From the NCBI GenBank assembly GCA_020135845.1, contig JACHTQ010000004.1:40459-104458 (forward strand): a DNA stretch of 64,000 bases, written 5' to 3'. Positions 9,026-18,631 of the stretch are shown one piece after another (the stretch's first letter is position 1; the number at the start of each line of letters is the position of its first letter). This stretch comes from Campylobacter sp. W0018 (GTDB lineage: Bacteria; Campylobacterota; Campylobacteria; Campylobacterales; Campylobacteraceae). The position numbers and the translations under genes were made by a program. A model generated the notes under the pieces. That model saw only the letters and a program-made list of their open reading frames with translations, made no database searches and had not been told where the DNA came from.

Positions 9026-10310
9026 CGTTATTCTCCATGTTAAAATCGCATTTGTATTGATTTAAACCCTCAAGATTATTTTTCAAATCAAAAACATAAC
9101 GCATAGCATTAATCACTGTATCGCTTTGAATTTTTCCTTGAAGGTGTTTTAAATTTACAGTTGGATTGTGTAAAAAAGCTTTAAAAACTTGATGGATCAG
9201 TTTTCTTGCCTCATCTTTATCAGAATGTTTTAAATAACCTTTTTTTAAAGCAATGTCAAGTTGTTTATCTGCACACTCTTTTGCCTTTAAACGTATAGCC
9301 TTAATGATTGGATTTAAAGCTAAATCATTTAAATATCTAAAAAAATCCGATGTTTCTTGCCCTATAATGCCATAAGCCATACGTGCTTCATTTTCCCTTA
9401 AAGCTAAATTTTTTTGAACAACAGCTTGTAGATCATCAACGGCAAAAACAAAAATTTTATCATTTTCTTTAATATCAATATCACGTGGTACGGCAATATC
9501 AAAAAAATATCTTTTATGGGAAACTTCTTCGATTAAAGCATTAGTAATAATAGCATGGGTCGCATTAGTGGCTGAAAAAAAGAGTTCATACTGATTTAAA
9601 TATAGCTTTAAATTCTCTAAGCTATCATATTGATATAAATTGCCTAATTTTTCACAAAGTAATTTTGCTTTTTGTATATCGCGATTTAAAATAATAATCC
9701 TAGCTCCACTGGCAATCAAATGCTTAGCTGCAAGCTCAGCCATTTCTCCGGCTCCTATAATCACAGCTCTTTTTTGAGTTAAATCTAAAAGTTCCTTTGC
9801 TTTAGCTACAGCAACACTAGAAACTGAAATAGGATTTTTTGAAATTTGAGTTTCTGTGCGGACTTTAGCAGCGCACTTAAAAGCACAGTGCAATGCCCTT
9901 GAAATATGAGTTTTGCAAAATTCATTCTTTAGGGCAAATGAAAAAGCATCTTTAATTTGTCCTGCAATTTGAGTTTCGCCCACAACAAGACTATCCAAAG
10001 AACTTGCCACTGAAAAAAGATGGTGTATTGCTCCACTATCCTCAAATATATCGGCTTTTTTTAGCAACTCATCTTGATTAACATCACATAATAAAGCTAA
10101 GGTTTTGATAATATATTCTGAACAAGCATTTTTAACAAAAGCAAGAATCTCTACACGATTACAGGTGCTAATTATCAAACTTTCTTCGATATTTTCATGC
10201 GCATTGATCATGCGTAAAAATTCATACTTTTTTGTTTCATCTGCAAAACTTAATTTTTCTCTTAAAGCAAGATCAGTATTTTTATGAGTAAAAGAAACGC
10301 AATAATACAT
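9015..10310 (-). CDS. hemA: Glutamyl-tRNA reductase
   Basis: HemA reduces glutamyl-tRNA to glutamate-1-semialdehyde, the first committed step of the C5 heme pathway. The 431-aa protein has the catalytic cysteine in IISTCNRVEI (C50), an NADPH-binding motif AVIIGAGEMAELAAKHL near residue 184, and a C-terminal helical dimerisation domain with LIHQVFKAFLHNP. The ATG shares one base with the stop of the upstream polyprenyl synthase gene (TAATG), indicating translational coupling. hemC lies two genes downstream. Confidence 0.97.
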   Translation of the reverse strand: MYYCVSFTHKNTDLALREKLSFADETKKYEFLRMINAHENIEESLIISTCNRVEILAFVKNACSEYIIKTLALLCDVNQDELLKKADIFEDSGAIHHLFSVASSLDSLVVGETQIAGQIKDAFSFALKNEFCKTHISRALHCAFKCAAKVRTETQISKNPISVSSVAVAKAKELLDLTQKRAVIIGAGEMAELAAKHLIASGARIIILNRDIQKAKLLCEKLGNLYQYDSLENLKLYLNQYELFFSATNATHAIITNALIEEVSHKRYFFDIAVPRDIDIKENDKIFVFAVDDLQAVVQKNLALRENEARMAYGIIGQETSDFFRYLNDLALNPIIKAIRLKAKECADKQLDIALKKGYLKHSDKDEARKLIHQVFKAFLHNPTVNLKHLQGKIQSDTVINAMRYVFDLKNNLEGLNQYKCDFNMENNDEI

Positions 10311-11203
10311 TAAAAATTCCTATCTATCATTGCTTCAACGATATCTTTTAATTTTTGATTAGAATATTTTTCTATAGCATCAATTGCCTTTTTAGCATAT
10401 TTTTTAGCCTCTAAAATTGATTTTTCCAAAATTTCTTTTTCTTTAAATTGAGTATTTATCCATATTTTTTCTTGCTCGTTTAAATCTTTTTTAAACATTG
10501 ATTTTAATTGTTTTTTTCCCTCTTTATCCAAATTTTCAAAAAGGTATATATAAGGCAAAGTAACCTTTCCTTCTTTAAAATCTGCCATAGAAGGTTTTCC
10601 TAGTGTTTTTTCATCTCCTTTGATATCTAAAATATCATCAATCATTTGAAAAGCAAATCCTAAATTTTTTCCATATTCTCCAAAAGATTTTTCATCCAAA
10701 CCGGCTAAAATAGCTCCGCATTTTGCACTTGCTTCGATCAAAACTGCTGTTTTATTATAAATCATACTTAAGTATTTATCTTTATCAGTATTAAAACCTT
10801 GACTTAGATTAACATCCATAAGTTCACCTACAGAAAGCTTGATAACTGCATCAGAAATAATACTTGCAAATTGAGTGTTCATTTGACTTAATTCATAAAA
10901 GGCTTTAGAGTATAAAATATCTCCTAACATTAAAGCATTTTTTGTTCCAAATTCTGAATTAACAGATTTTGATCCTCTTCTTAACTCACTCTCATCAATA
11001 ATATCATCATGCAACAAACTTGCTAAATGTATAAGTTCAATAGCTGCACAAATGATTAATGCCTCTTTGTTTTCTCCTGAAATAGCTAAAAGTAATTTAG
11101 AACGCAACTTTTTTCCTGATTTAACATGCAAAAGCATTTCTAATATGGGTTGATAATTTAACTCTTTTAAAAATTTTTGTATCAAATCATCTATTGCTTG
11201 CAT
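10310..11203 (-). CDS. Polyprenyl (octaprenyl-type) diphosphate synthase
   Basis: This trans-polyprenyl synthase lengthens an isoprenoid diphosphate chain, probably for the menaquinone side chain. The 297-aa protein has both aspartate-rich motifs, DDIID (66-70) and DDILD (189-193), that bind magnesium and the diphosphates. The upstream residues that set chain length are small (HLASLLH), fitting a long product, so ispB-type fits better than ispA-type, though this cannot be settled by eye. It is coupled to hemA by a TAATG overlap. Confidence 0.92.
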   Translation of the reverse strand: MQAIDDLIQKFLKELNYQPILEMLLHVKSGKKLRSKLLLAISGENKEALIICAAIELIHLASLLHDDIIDESELRRGSKSVNSEFGTKNALMLGDILYSKAFYELSQMNTQFASIISDAVIKLSVGELMDVNLSQGFNTDKDKYLSMIYNKTAVLIEASAKCGAILAGLDEKSFGEYGKNLGFAFQMIDDILDIKGDEKTLGKPSMADFKEGKVTLPYIYLFENLDKEGKKQLKSMFKKDLNEQEKIWINTQFKEKEILEKSILEAKKYAKKAIDAIEKYSNQKLKDIVEAMIDRNF

Positions 11204-11221
11204 ATTTATTTCCTTTTTTTG

Positions 11222-11752
11222 CTATTTATCCCAACTTGTCAATGGTTTAACTTGTGGTTGATTAAAATCAATCATAGGAACAACTTGATTATTTTGCGGT
11301 GGATTTGGAAGCGGTGTTTTTCTTGGATCTAAAAATTCTACCATCACGCGAGATTCCTTATCTTCAATATAAACCGTAAAAGTTGCTAAGCCTTTATTAT
11401 AGCCACTAAATTCTAAAATAAGCCTTGCTCTATCTATATTTGGATTTGTATAATCAGGAATTAAAGTTTGAGTAACCCAATCTAAATTTCTTCGCAAACT
11501 CATCACAAATTGCCTTGGATATTTACGGAATTTAGATTGAACGATGATGTTTGTATTGTCAAATAAAGTCCAATAAAAATCAAAATTTTGAACCTTATTT
11601 TCATAGCCAACTTCTTTAATTTGCACACTTGCTCTTTGATCTTTTTTAAGAACAAATTTATAGGTATATTCAAAGACTTGAGCTGCATTTAAATGACTCT
11701 CACACACCAAAATAAACAATGAAAGAAAAAATAATTTTAACAATCTTTGCAT
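11222..11752 (-). CDS. Exported protein of unknown function, 176 aa
   Basis: The N-terminus is a signal peptide (positively charged MQR then a hydrophobic core to about residue 19, probable cleavage after LNA at 23). The mature part looks beta-rich, with alternating hydrophobic residues, and ends in a Pro/Asn/Gln-rich tail (about 142-170). It should be periplasmic. I recognise no domain. It lies 18 bases upstream of the polyprenyl synthase gene and its ATG shares one base with the stop of the gene before it. Confidence 0.8.
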   Translation of the reverse strand: MQRLLKLFFLSLFILVCESHLNAAQVFEYTYKFVLKKDQRASVQIKEVGYENKVQNFDFYWTLFDNTNIIVQSKFRKYPRQFVMSLRRNLDWVTQTLIPDYTNPNIDRARLILEFSGYNKGLATFTVYIEDKESRVMVEFLDPRKTPLPNPPQNNQVVPMIDFNQPQVKPLTSWDK

Positions 11753-12015
11753 TAACCCTCATGTCCTAAAATTTGAGCACCCAAATCTATATAAATATCA
11801 TCTAATCTTTGTTTGATTAAATCTCCATTTTCAAATATAAAATTTTTAACATCCATTTCATTTAAGCCTTGTTTCTCTAAAAGCTCAATCATACTTATAT
11901 ATTCAGCAAAAAAATTTTCAAATACTTTTTCTAAGGCTCCTAAATTCCCATTTTGTATGATTTCTAAAAATTTTTCTTTAGGGGTTTTATTAAACATTTC
12001 ATCAAAGATATCCAT
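11752..12015 (-). CDS. Small acidic hypothetical protein, 87 aa
   Basis: The product is short, acidic and predicted helical (FDEMFNKTPKEKFLEIIQ, then ISMIELLEKQG) with no signal peptide or membrane segment, so it is probably cytoplasmic. It is the first gene of the run leading to polyprenyl synthase, hemA, proS, hemC and ubiD. I do not recognise the family. The ribosome site (AAGGAAAAT) before the ATG at 12015 is good. Confidence 0.75.
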   Translation of the reverse strand: MDIFDEMFNKTPKEKFLEIIQNGNLGALEKVFENFFAEYISMIELLEKQGLNEMDVKNFIFENGDLIKQRLDDIYIDLGAQILGHEG

Positions 12016-12090
12016 TATTTTCCTTGAAAATAGTAAGTTTTTGATTATAAAATTTTAATCGTTAAAAGTAGCTAAACTACAAAATCTTTA

Positions 12091-12120
12091 ATTAATAAAA
12101 TTTGGGATAAAAACCCCAAA
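12091..12120 (-). terminator. Rho-independent terminator of oorDABC
   Basis: Just after the oorC stop, the minus strand forms a stem TTTGGG...CCCAAA (12120-12115 with 12106-12101, 8-base loop). It is followed by TTTTATT. This is a plausible intrinsic terminator separating the oor operon from the following operon on the same strand. Confidence 0.65.
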
Positions 12121-12124
12121 AAAA

Positions 12125-12685
12125 CTATAATTGAACAGGCTTGCTCTCTTTAGCGTATTTAACACCCAAATCAAAAGCTTTTGAATTTGCGTCGCGAGTT
12201 TTTGGCGGAACCATATGCAACATTGTCTCCTTTAAAACATCTAAATTAATACATTTACTCATATAAGCAGCGATAGCCAAAGCTACAACAGATTGGGTTG
12301 CAACATTACCCACTTCATCTTTAGCTATAGTAATAATTGGAATTTTAAAAATCTGCCATCTTTTATAATCCTCATTTTCAGGATGCACCAAATTAGGCTC
12401 TATAACGATAATTCCACCTTCTTTTACGCCACTACAAAAACCTTTATAACCCTTATCAGCAGTTGAAAGCATAAAATCAACTTCTCCTTCTACAGCATAA
12501 GGAAACAGAATTTCTTTATCGTCTATGATAATATCTACTTTTGTAGAGCCTCCTCTTACTTGAGAAGTATAAGTTGATGCTTTAAAAGCTTGACGTCCTT
12601 CTTTGATTGCAGCCTCAGCTAAAATCTCTCCTGCAGTGATGACTCCTTGTCCACCTTCACCGCCAAATCTTAATTGATATTTCAT
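12125..12685 (-). CDS. oorC: 2-oxoglutarate:acceptor oxidoreductase, gamma subunit
   Basis: OorC is the gamma-type subunit of the enzyme that converts 2-oxoglutarate and CoA to succinyl-CoA, passing electrons to a low-potential carrier instead of NAD. The 186-aa protein starts YQLRFGGEGGQGVITAGEIL, the family's GxGGQGV motif, and has STYTSQVRGGSTKVDI (about 38-53). Its start overlaps oorB by 4 bases. It is the last gene of oorDABC and is followed by a terminator. Confidence 0.96.
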   Translation of the reverse strand: MKYQLRFGGEGGQGVITAGEILAEAAIKEGRQAFKASTYTSQVRGGSTKVDIIIDDKEILFPYAVEGEVDFMLSTADKGYKGFCSGVKEGGIIVIEPNLVHPENEDYKRWQIFKIPIITIAKDEVGNVATQSVVALAIAAYMSKCINLDVLKETMLHMVPPKTRDANSKAFDLGVKYAKESKPVQL

Positions 12686-13527
12686 TTCAAAGCTCCTAAA
12701 TCAACCATTCTTTTTTCTTTGGCTGCACGACGCACTTCCTCATAAGCTTGACAATATTCTGGTTGAGAATTATCTTCATGCAAAACCCCAGTTGGAAATT
12801 TATCTTTTCTTTCTTCAAAATCCATATTTTCAAATTTAGCTTTTTCTACAACACGATTTTTAATCCAATCAAGCATTGCAGTTGCTTCTCCCATCTTATT
12901 TTTTCTTCCTAGATTGATATGACAATTTGAAAAAACATCAACAAAGCTATAACCTTTGTGTGCTAAAGCTTTATAAATTAAATTTTCAAGTTTATTTGCC
13001 TCTATTACATTCCCTCTTGCAACAAATGAAGCTCCTGCAGCTTTTGTTAATTTACAAGCATCAAAATTTGGATCAATATTTCCAAATTGTGCAGTTACGG
13101 TATAAAAACCTTTAGGAGTTGTTGGAGAAGTTTGCGAATTTGTGAGTCCATAAATAAAATTATTAATCACTATATGCGTTAAATCTATATTTCTACGACA
13201 ACCATGTATAGTATGATTTCCGCCAATTGCTAAAGTATCGCCATCTCCGCTGACTACAATGACATGTTTGGTTGGATTTGCTAATTTTATCCCCGTTGCA
13301 TAAGCAATGGCTCTCCCATGTGTAGTATGCACAGTATTGCAATTAACATAAGAACTCATCCTACCACTACAACCAATCCCCGAAACAAGACATACATCAT
13401 CCATGCTCCAACCAAGTTTTTCAATTGCGCGGATAATACATTTTAAAACAACGCCATCCCCACAACCCCAACACCATTGAGTTGGGAGTTTATCAGTTCT
13501 TAAATATTCATCATAATTAAATGCCAT
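12682..13527 (-). CDS. oorB: 2-oxoglutarate:acceptor oxidoreductase, beta subunit
   Basis: OorB carries thiamine diphosphate. The 281-aa protein shows WCWGCGDG (C19, C22), IGCSGR (C53) and the thiamine diphosphate motif GDGD (94-97) running to NN (122-123), followed by FIYGLTNSQTSPTT, all standard for this subunit type. It has no NAD-binding region. It sits between oorA and oorC in one operon. With sucCD missing nearby, the fate of its succinyl-CoA product is worth attention. Confidence 0.97.
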   Translation of the reverse strand: MAFNYDEYLRTDKLPTQWCWGCGDGVVLKCIIRAIEKLGWSMDDVCLVSGIGCSGRMSSYVNCNTVHTTHGRAIAYATGIKLANPTKHVIVVSGDGDTLAIGGNHTIHGCRRNIDLTHIVINNFIYGLTNSQTSPTTPKGFYTVTAQFGNIDPNFDACKLTKAAGASFVARGNVIEANKLENLIYKALAHKGYSFVDVFSNCHINLGRKNKMGEATAMLDWIKNRVVEKAKFENMDFEERKDKFPTGVLHEDNSQPEYCQAYEEVRRAAKEKRMVDLGALK

Positions 13528-14652
13528 TTATATATTCTCCTTCACTTTAGCAATAATTTCACTAGGGGTAATAGGACGCCCATTTGCACGATGCAAACTG
13601 ATAAAGTCGCGACGCGAACTCACCCTTTCAATCTCTTCAAGATATTGACCCATATTTAATTCCGTTACCATAACTTTTTCAAATTGACTCACCACTTTAG
13701 CAATTTTTTTCTCTGCTACAGGATAAAGAGTGATAGGACGAAAAAGACCTACTTTAATCTCATCTTCTCTAAGCCTTTGAATAGCTTCTTTCACCGATCG
13801 ACTTACACTCCCATAAGCTATAATTAAAAATTCAGCATCATCAAGCATGTATTCTTCATAAGTGCAAATATCTTCACGATTATTATTAATTTTACCTATA
13901 AGTCTTTCTATATTTTTTTTCACTATAGCTCCATCTTCTGTTGGAAAACCGATATCACCATGATGAAGCCCTGTCACATGGTAGCGATAGCCTGTAAAAA
14001 AAGGATTAAGAATTGCAGCTTCATTTTCACCAGCTGCATAAGGTTTATAATCTTTTTTATCGCCTTCAAATTTTTTACGGTTGTAAATTTTAATATCTTT
14101 TAAATCAGGCAATATCGCTTTACCATTCATATGTCCCACTGTTTCATCCATGAGTAAAAACACAGGAGTCATGTATTTTTCAGCCAAATTAAAGGCTCTA
14201 ATGGTTTCTAAATAAGCCTCTTCAAGCGAAGCGGGTGCAATGGCTATGCTTGCAAAATCTCCATGAGTTGGAGCCTTTGCTTGAAACAAATCCCCTTGTG
14301 CTACGCGAGTTGGCAAACCTGTTGAAGGTCCGCCGCGCATAACATTGACTATTACTAGTGGAATTTCAGCTATAAATGCAAGTCCAATTTGCTCTGCCTT
14401 TAAAGAAATTCCTGGACCACTACTTGCCGTCATAGCCTTTACTCCGCTCATTGCTGCGCCAATAGCAACACTTATCCCTGAAATTTCGTCTTCCATTTGT
14501 ATAAAAGTTCCATCATTAGCTGGCAGCAAATGACTTAATTCGTGAGCAATTTCACTACTTGGGGTAATAGGATAACCTCCAAAAAATTTACAACCACAAT
14601 CAATGGTAGCCTGTGCAATTAAAACATTACCTGTTGCTATAACTTCTCTCAT
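13528..14652 (-). CDS. oorA: 2-oxoglutarate:acceptor oxidoreductase, alpha subunit
   Basis: OorA forms the catalytic core with OorB. The 374-aa protein begins with a pyrimidine-binding domain (GCKFFGGYPITPSSEIAHEL, about 20-39) and IQMEDEISGISVAIGAAMSG with the conserved Glu. The 2-oxoacid-specific region SSGPGISLKAEQIG follows at about 77-90. The C-terminal transketolase-like domain has YGSVSRSVKEAI. It lies 10 bases after oorD and directly abuts oorB. Confidence 0.97.
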   Translation of the reverse strand: MREVIATGNVLIAQATIDCGCKFFGGYPITPSSEIAHELSHLLPANDGTFIQMEDEISGISVAIGAAMSGVKAMTASSGPGISLKAEQIGLAFIAEIPLVIVNVMRGGPSTGLPTRVAQGDLFQAKAPTHGDFASIAIAPASLEEAYLETIRAFNLAEKYMTPVFLLMDETVGHMNGKAILPDLKDIKIYNRKKFEGDKKDYKPYAAGENEAAILNPFFTGYRYHVTGLHHGDIGFPTEDGAIVKKNIERLIGKINNNREDICTYEEYMLDDAEFLIIAYGSVSRSVKEAIQRLREDEIKVGLFRPITLYPVAEKKIAKVVSQFEKVMVTELNMGQYLEEIERVSSRRDFISLHRANGRPITPSEIIAKVKENI

Positions 14653-14662
14653 TGTTTTTTTC

Positions 14663-14974
14663 CTAAGCTAATTTTTTATATTGATTATTTCTAACAGCTA
14701 AAGCTCTATCTTTAGCTTCTGGTGTAAGTTTGGCAAATTTAAATTCATCTCTTTTAGCCACCATAATAGCAAAATCGGGACAATGCGTTTCACATTCAGT
14801 ACAACCTATGCAAGATTCTGGATGAACCACCTCTATCATTTGTCCTAAAACAGCATGCACATCATCACGCATAGCTAAAACACCTGCTGGACAATAACTT
14901 ACACAAATATTACAAGCTTTACATCGATGCTCATCTACCCATACTGGAGTATCTTTTGGAGCTTTTAGACTCAT
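14663..14974 (-). CDS. oorD: 2-oxoglutarate:acceptor oxidoreductase, ferredoxin-type delta subunit
   Basis: OorD is a small two-cluster ferredoxin-like subunit that takes electrons from the oxidoreductase. The 103-aa product has two complete [4Fe-4S] motifs: C18, C21, C24, C28 and C55, C58, C61, C65, each ending in a Cys-Pro. It is the first gene of oorDABC, with a TATAAT box about 35 bases before its ATG. In C. jejuni sucCD and mdh lie upstream; here only the decayed mdh remains. Confidence 0.97.
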   Translation of the reverse strand: MSLKAPKDTPVWVDEHRCKACNICVSYCPAGVLAMRDDVHAVLGQMIEVVHPESCIGCTECETHCPDFAIMVAKRDEFKFAKLTPEAKDRALAVRNNQYKKLA

Positions 14975-15008
14975 TATTTCTTTCCTTTTTTATTTAATTC
15001 TTAAATTT

Positions 15009-15014
15009 ATTATA
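15009..15014 (-). promoter_or_regulatory. Probable -10 box of oorDABC
   Basis: The minus strand reads AGATATAAT, giving a perfect TATAAT about 35 bases before the oorD start, with a T-rich stretch further upstream as in Campylobacter sigma-70 promoters. Because the upstream genes are lost or decayed, this promoter may be new or newly important for oor expression; that part is inference. Confidence 0.45.
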
Positions 15015-15058
15015 TCTAAAATAATTCAAACTCAACTAAGAAATTTATAAAACTTTTT

Positions 15059-15867
15059 TTAATTTTCTTTTTTATAATAATACTTGAGCAAAGATAATTC
15101 TAATTTTTGTTTTTCTTTGGCATTTAATTTAATATCCATAATTTTAACCACGCCTTTAAGACTTAATCTTACCATCACTCCAAAGACTTTATTTTTAATC
15201 CCAAAAATTAATTACACCCATAGGCACCAATTCTCTACTTCTTATCGGTTCTATCATTCTAATACAAGCACAAGTCGGAGCCAAATAAGCTGAAGTAGAT
15301 ATTAATAACCTTAGTTCCACCTGTTTTAACTTCATTTTCCAAATCTTCAAATTCTTTTCATCTTAAAAACTCATCTATATTTTTACCATTAATTTTTGTA
15401 TGAGATTTAACTAAAACCATATCATCATTATGAAAGCATATAAATTTGGTCTATTGAATATTTTAATCTTTAATTTTTTAGCCAACTCATAATAAAATGT
15501 GCATTATCTAAAAACTCCTACCATAGCAACATTTTTTAGATAAAAAAAGCTTGCTTTTGTACAAGATAATTAAGCAAAAATATTGGAATTAGGTTTTAAA
15601 GCTATTTTCCGCCTTGATCTTTTCAAGTAAATCCCACGCTAAAATAATGATATCAGAATTTTTAGTATATGTATATTCTTGAGTACAAATTAATTTAAGA
15701 TCTAAATTAAAAGCAGCTATGCTTTAAAATGACTCCAATTCTTTTACAATCAACATTTTTTCATTTATCAATCATAACAATTTTACTAACTAATTCACGT
15801 AAAATCAAACCATAAGAAAGACTTAAACCTATATTTCCTGAACCAATAATTGTAATTTTATTTTCAT
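15059..15867 (-). pseudogene. mdh: Decayed malate dehydrogenase gene
   Basis: Translating the minus strand in shifting frames recovers malate dehydrogenase in order. It starts at the ATG at 15867 with a Rossmann motif (IIGSGNIGLS) and LILRELVSKIVMIDK, followed at once by a stop. Further on come KNSDIII, then near 15340 EEFEDLENEVKTGGTKVI, and a tail like the normal C-terminus ending at TAA 15059. Many stops and frameshifts interrupt it, and residues of the active site region cannot be read as one frame. The relic keeps nearly full length (about 810 bases), so decay was by point mutation and small indels rather than one deletion. A plus-strand open frame at 15084-15293 is only its shadow. Confidence 0.88.
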
Positions 15868-16049
15868 CCTAATTTTTAGCTTTTGGGTAATTTTGTAACA
15901 CATTGTTTTTATTTTAATTCACTTAATAATAAGCAATTTTAAAATATTAATAAAAATTTTGATAATAACCATCAAAAGATGGACTTTCTTAAATTATTAT
16001 CTTTAATTATTAAAAATACATTGCGAATATAAAAAATTACAAAGATATA

Positions 16050-16085
16050 ATTAAAGTTTATTTTAACTTAAAAATAAACTTTAAT
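16050..16085 (-). terminator. Hairpin after the AsmA-like gene
   Basis: A perfect 15-base inverted repeat (16050-16064 with 16071-16085, 6-base loop) begins at the stop codon of the AsmA-like gene on the minus strand. It is AT-rich but long. The rest of 15868-16049 contains no gene that I can see, only AT-rich sequence. In C. jejuni the icd gene would be expected here. Confidence 0.55.
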
Positions 16086-18631
16086 TATTCAAATAAATTT
16101 TTAGGCAACTGTACAATGTTTTTAATCAAGTTAAATGGAGTTTTTAAAGTATCGGTTAAAATTTGGGTATGAAATTTTGGATCATCAAGCTTTCCGTCCA
16201 CCTTAATATTTGTACTTATTTCTTGATTTTTTCCTAAAATAACATAATTTAAAATCGGAACTTTTGAAATAGTTTCAGAGGCTGATTTTAAGGTTTTTAA
16301 CTCTAAATTCAAATCTATGGTATCAAGACGTAAATTCGCGCTACCCAAACCATAAATATCAACGCTATCCCCATCTAAATTAATAGCACTAAAACTCAAT
16401 AAATCTTTTTTTCGATTGAAAATAACTTTTCCATTTTGAAATTTTAAACCTTTTTTATTAAAGGTTGGAGTTTTAAACATCAATAAACTAGGAACCGTAT
16501 CGATAAACGAGATTAGCTGATTGACACCTTTTAAATCTTTCACAAAAGTATTTTTAAAATCAAATTCTCCATCAAAATAATCAACCCCACTTCCAATAAT
16601 GCTTAAGTTAAAAATTCCATCTTGCACTGTTTGCTTCTGTAAGAATTCGTTTAAATATTGATCGTTTATATTTTTAACAAAAAGTTTTAAATCATCCAGA
16701 CTATAATAAAAATTTAAATTTGTACTCCCTCTTGAACCTTGCACATTTAAAACACTTCCATTTAAATCCACTTCCAATTTATCAAAAGCTAAAGTTTTAT
16801 TCATATCAGCCAATACTAAAGCGCAATTAGCCCCACCAAAAATAATATTTTGTTTATTTTTGCCAATATCAAAACTATTTGAAGAATCTTTTTCTTTTTT
16901 ATAAACATAAGTTAGATTTTTTATTTGTATTTCTTTTTTAAGTGAAGATATTGCAGCACTTATGAGATCACTTTGAGTATTAATATATATAATATCATTT
17001 TTTCTTACAACACTAAAACTATCTTTATTGTAAGGTGTTTGATTATTGATAAATAAATCATGATTAAAACTAACTTCTTGTGCTTGCAAATCAAAATCTT
17101 TAAAATCTAAAGTTTTAAAATAAACACTCTTAGCCTCGCTAAAACCAAAATCTTTAAGAGCTTTAGAATAAGAAATTAAAACATTGGGATTGTTTAAATT
17201 GATTTCTAATCCATTTTTAAAATTAGTTATCAAACTCCATTCTGGTATAGTCAGCACATCTTGATTAAAATCCAAATTAAGAGTGATATTTTGATTTTTA
17301 ACATCCAACAAATCATCATCAAAATGCAACTTATAAAGCTGAGTATTAAAAATTCCTTGTTTGTCTTTTAGATTGATTTTGGCATTTATATTGGCTTTAA
17401 AATACTGATTTTCTACATTAGCATCTTCTATATTTAAATTATCCTGCGCTAATCTAATCAAGCCCTTAGAAATATTCATATCAGCTAAAGATATATTGGC
17501 ATTATTTAAATAAAAAATTCCATTATGAAGAAATTGCCCTTTCTCATGAAAATCAATTTTAAGTTCCAAATCCGTCTTAATAGATCCGCTTTTTTGATAA
17601 AAAGGCAAGTTAAGATGATAATTTTGCAAAGCTTTTTCAAGTTTTTCATCCAATTTTAAATTATCAGATTTTATACGCAAATAAATTCCAGCTTTTTCCT
17701 CGCTAAAAAGATTGTACAAATAAACCTTACTTTCACTCAAATCTGATCCATTATAAGAGGCTTTATCAAATTGAAAGTCTAATCTTTGCTGACTTAAATT
17801 TAAATCAACTCTTGGAATTTCAATAGCATTCATATTGCTATCCAAACGCACCTTAACTTTACTAATATATCCTAAAGCATTAATATTATCTAAATAATAA
17901 TTATTTTGTTTAAAGTCTATAAAACCTTGTAAAAAATCTAAATGATAAAATTCTCCAAGAACATTTTTAAACAACCAATCATCTAAAGTTTTATCTAAGG
18001 TAAAATCTTTTCTAATCATAGCTGCTATATTTTGTATATTTGTTGCATTTAGTTCATTGATTTTGTAAAGCAATTTATTATCTTTATAACTTATTATGCT
18101 TTTAAAAGTTAAATTACTGCCATTTGCGTTTAAATTTAAATTATAAAAATTACTTTTTGTTTTTATTTCTAAAACACCATTTAAATTTAAATCATATTTT
18201 TTAAGTTTCAAGGAATGAATCATTCCAAATAAATCACCTTTATTTACAGCAAAAGAAGCTTTTAAAAAAACATCATCACTATCGATAAAATAATCACCAT
18301 CTTTAAATAAAATTTTTAATTTTTGATCCTTAAAAGATAAATTTTCAATATTGACCTCTTCGATCAAATAATACAAATATTTTAGATTTTTCATTACCTT
18401 TAACAAAGTTTTGGAATCAAAATCAGAATTATCATTTGAGCTATTATTTATATTTAAAGCGATATTTTTTGCTCGAAAAATAAGTTTTTTATCTAATTTA
18501 ATATATAATTGCTGAACCTTTAAAAAATCAAATTGGATACTAGAAATGAATATTCCGTTTTTTAGCACTAAAAATATAATTGATAATAATACAAATAATA
18601 CTGCTAGCGTATATAATATTTTCTTTTTCAT
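16085..18631 (-). CDS. Large AsmA/TamB-like envelope protein, 848 aa
   Basis: The protein has one N-terminal membrane anchor (about residues 6-24) and a very long periplasmic part of repeating beta strands rich in Asn, Asp, Leu and Lys. The C-terminal part (about 740-845, GLKFQNGKVIFNRKKDLLSFSAINLDGD then LELKTLKSASETISKVPILNYV) is typical of AsmA/DUF3971 proteins, which are thought to bridge the envelope and move phospholipids. The first ATG (18631) is preceded by AAGAAG. An in-frame TTG lies 6 bases further up. Its start codon overlaps that of the divergent mltG within a CATG. Confidence 0.85.
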   Translation of the reverse strand: MKKKILYTLAVLFVLLSIIFLVLKNGIFISSIQFDFLKVQQLYIKLDKKLIFRAKNIALNINNSSNDNSDFDSKTLLKVMKNLKYLYYLIEEVNIENLSFKDQKLKILFKDGDYFIDSDDVFLKASFAVNKGDLFGMIHSLKLKKYDLNLNGVLEIKTKSNFYNLNLNANGSNLTFKSIISYKDNKLLYKINELNATNIQNIAAMIRKDFTLDKTLDDWLFKNVLGEFYHLDFLQGFIDFKQNNYYLDNINALGYISKVKVRLDSNMNAIEIPRVDLNLSQQRLDFQFDKASYNGSDLSESKVYLYNLFSEEKAGIYLRIKSDNLKLDEKLEKALQNYHLNLPFYQKSGSIKTDLELKIDFHEKGQFLHNGIFYLNNANISLADMNISKGLIRLAQDNLNIEDANVENQYFKANINAKINLKDKQGIFNTQLYKLHFDDDLLDVKNQNITLNLDFNQDVLTIPEWSLITNFKNGLEINLNNPNVLISYSKALKDFGFSEAKSVYFKTLDFKDFDLQAQEVSFNHDLFINNQTPYNKDSFSVVRKNDIIYINTQSDLISAAISSLKKEIQIKNLTYVYKKEKDSSNSFDIGKNKQNIIFGGANCALVLADMNKTLAFDKLEVDLNGSVLNVQGSRGSTNLNFYYSLDDLKLFVKNINDQYLNEFLQKQTVQDGIFNLSIIGSGVDYFDGEFDFKNTFVKDLKGVNQLISFIDTVPSLLMFKTPTFNKKGLKFQNGKVIFNRKKDLLSFSAINLDGDSVDIYGLGSANLRLDTIDLNLELKTLKSASETISKVPILNYVILGKNQEISTNIKVDGKLDDPKFHTQILTDTLKTPFNLIKNIVQLPKNLFE

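Noticed and set aside
15084-15293. Plus-strand open frame of 69 codons
   Set aside because: It lies antisense to the decayed mdh gene, has no ribosome site and reads as low-complexity sequence; the minus strand gives clear malate dehydrogenase pieces.
18546-18629. 28-codon N-terminal extension of mltG
   Set aside because: It is entirely antisense to the start of the AsmA-like gene and puts polar residues before the membrane anchor. The ATG at 18630 gives a normal MltG.
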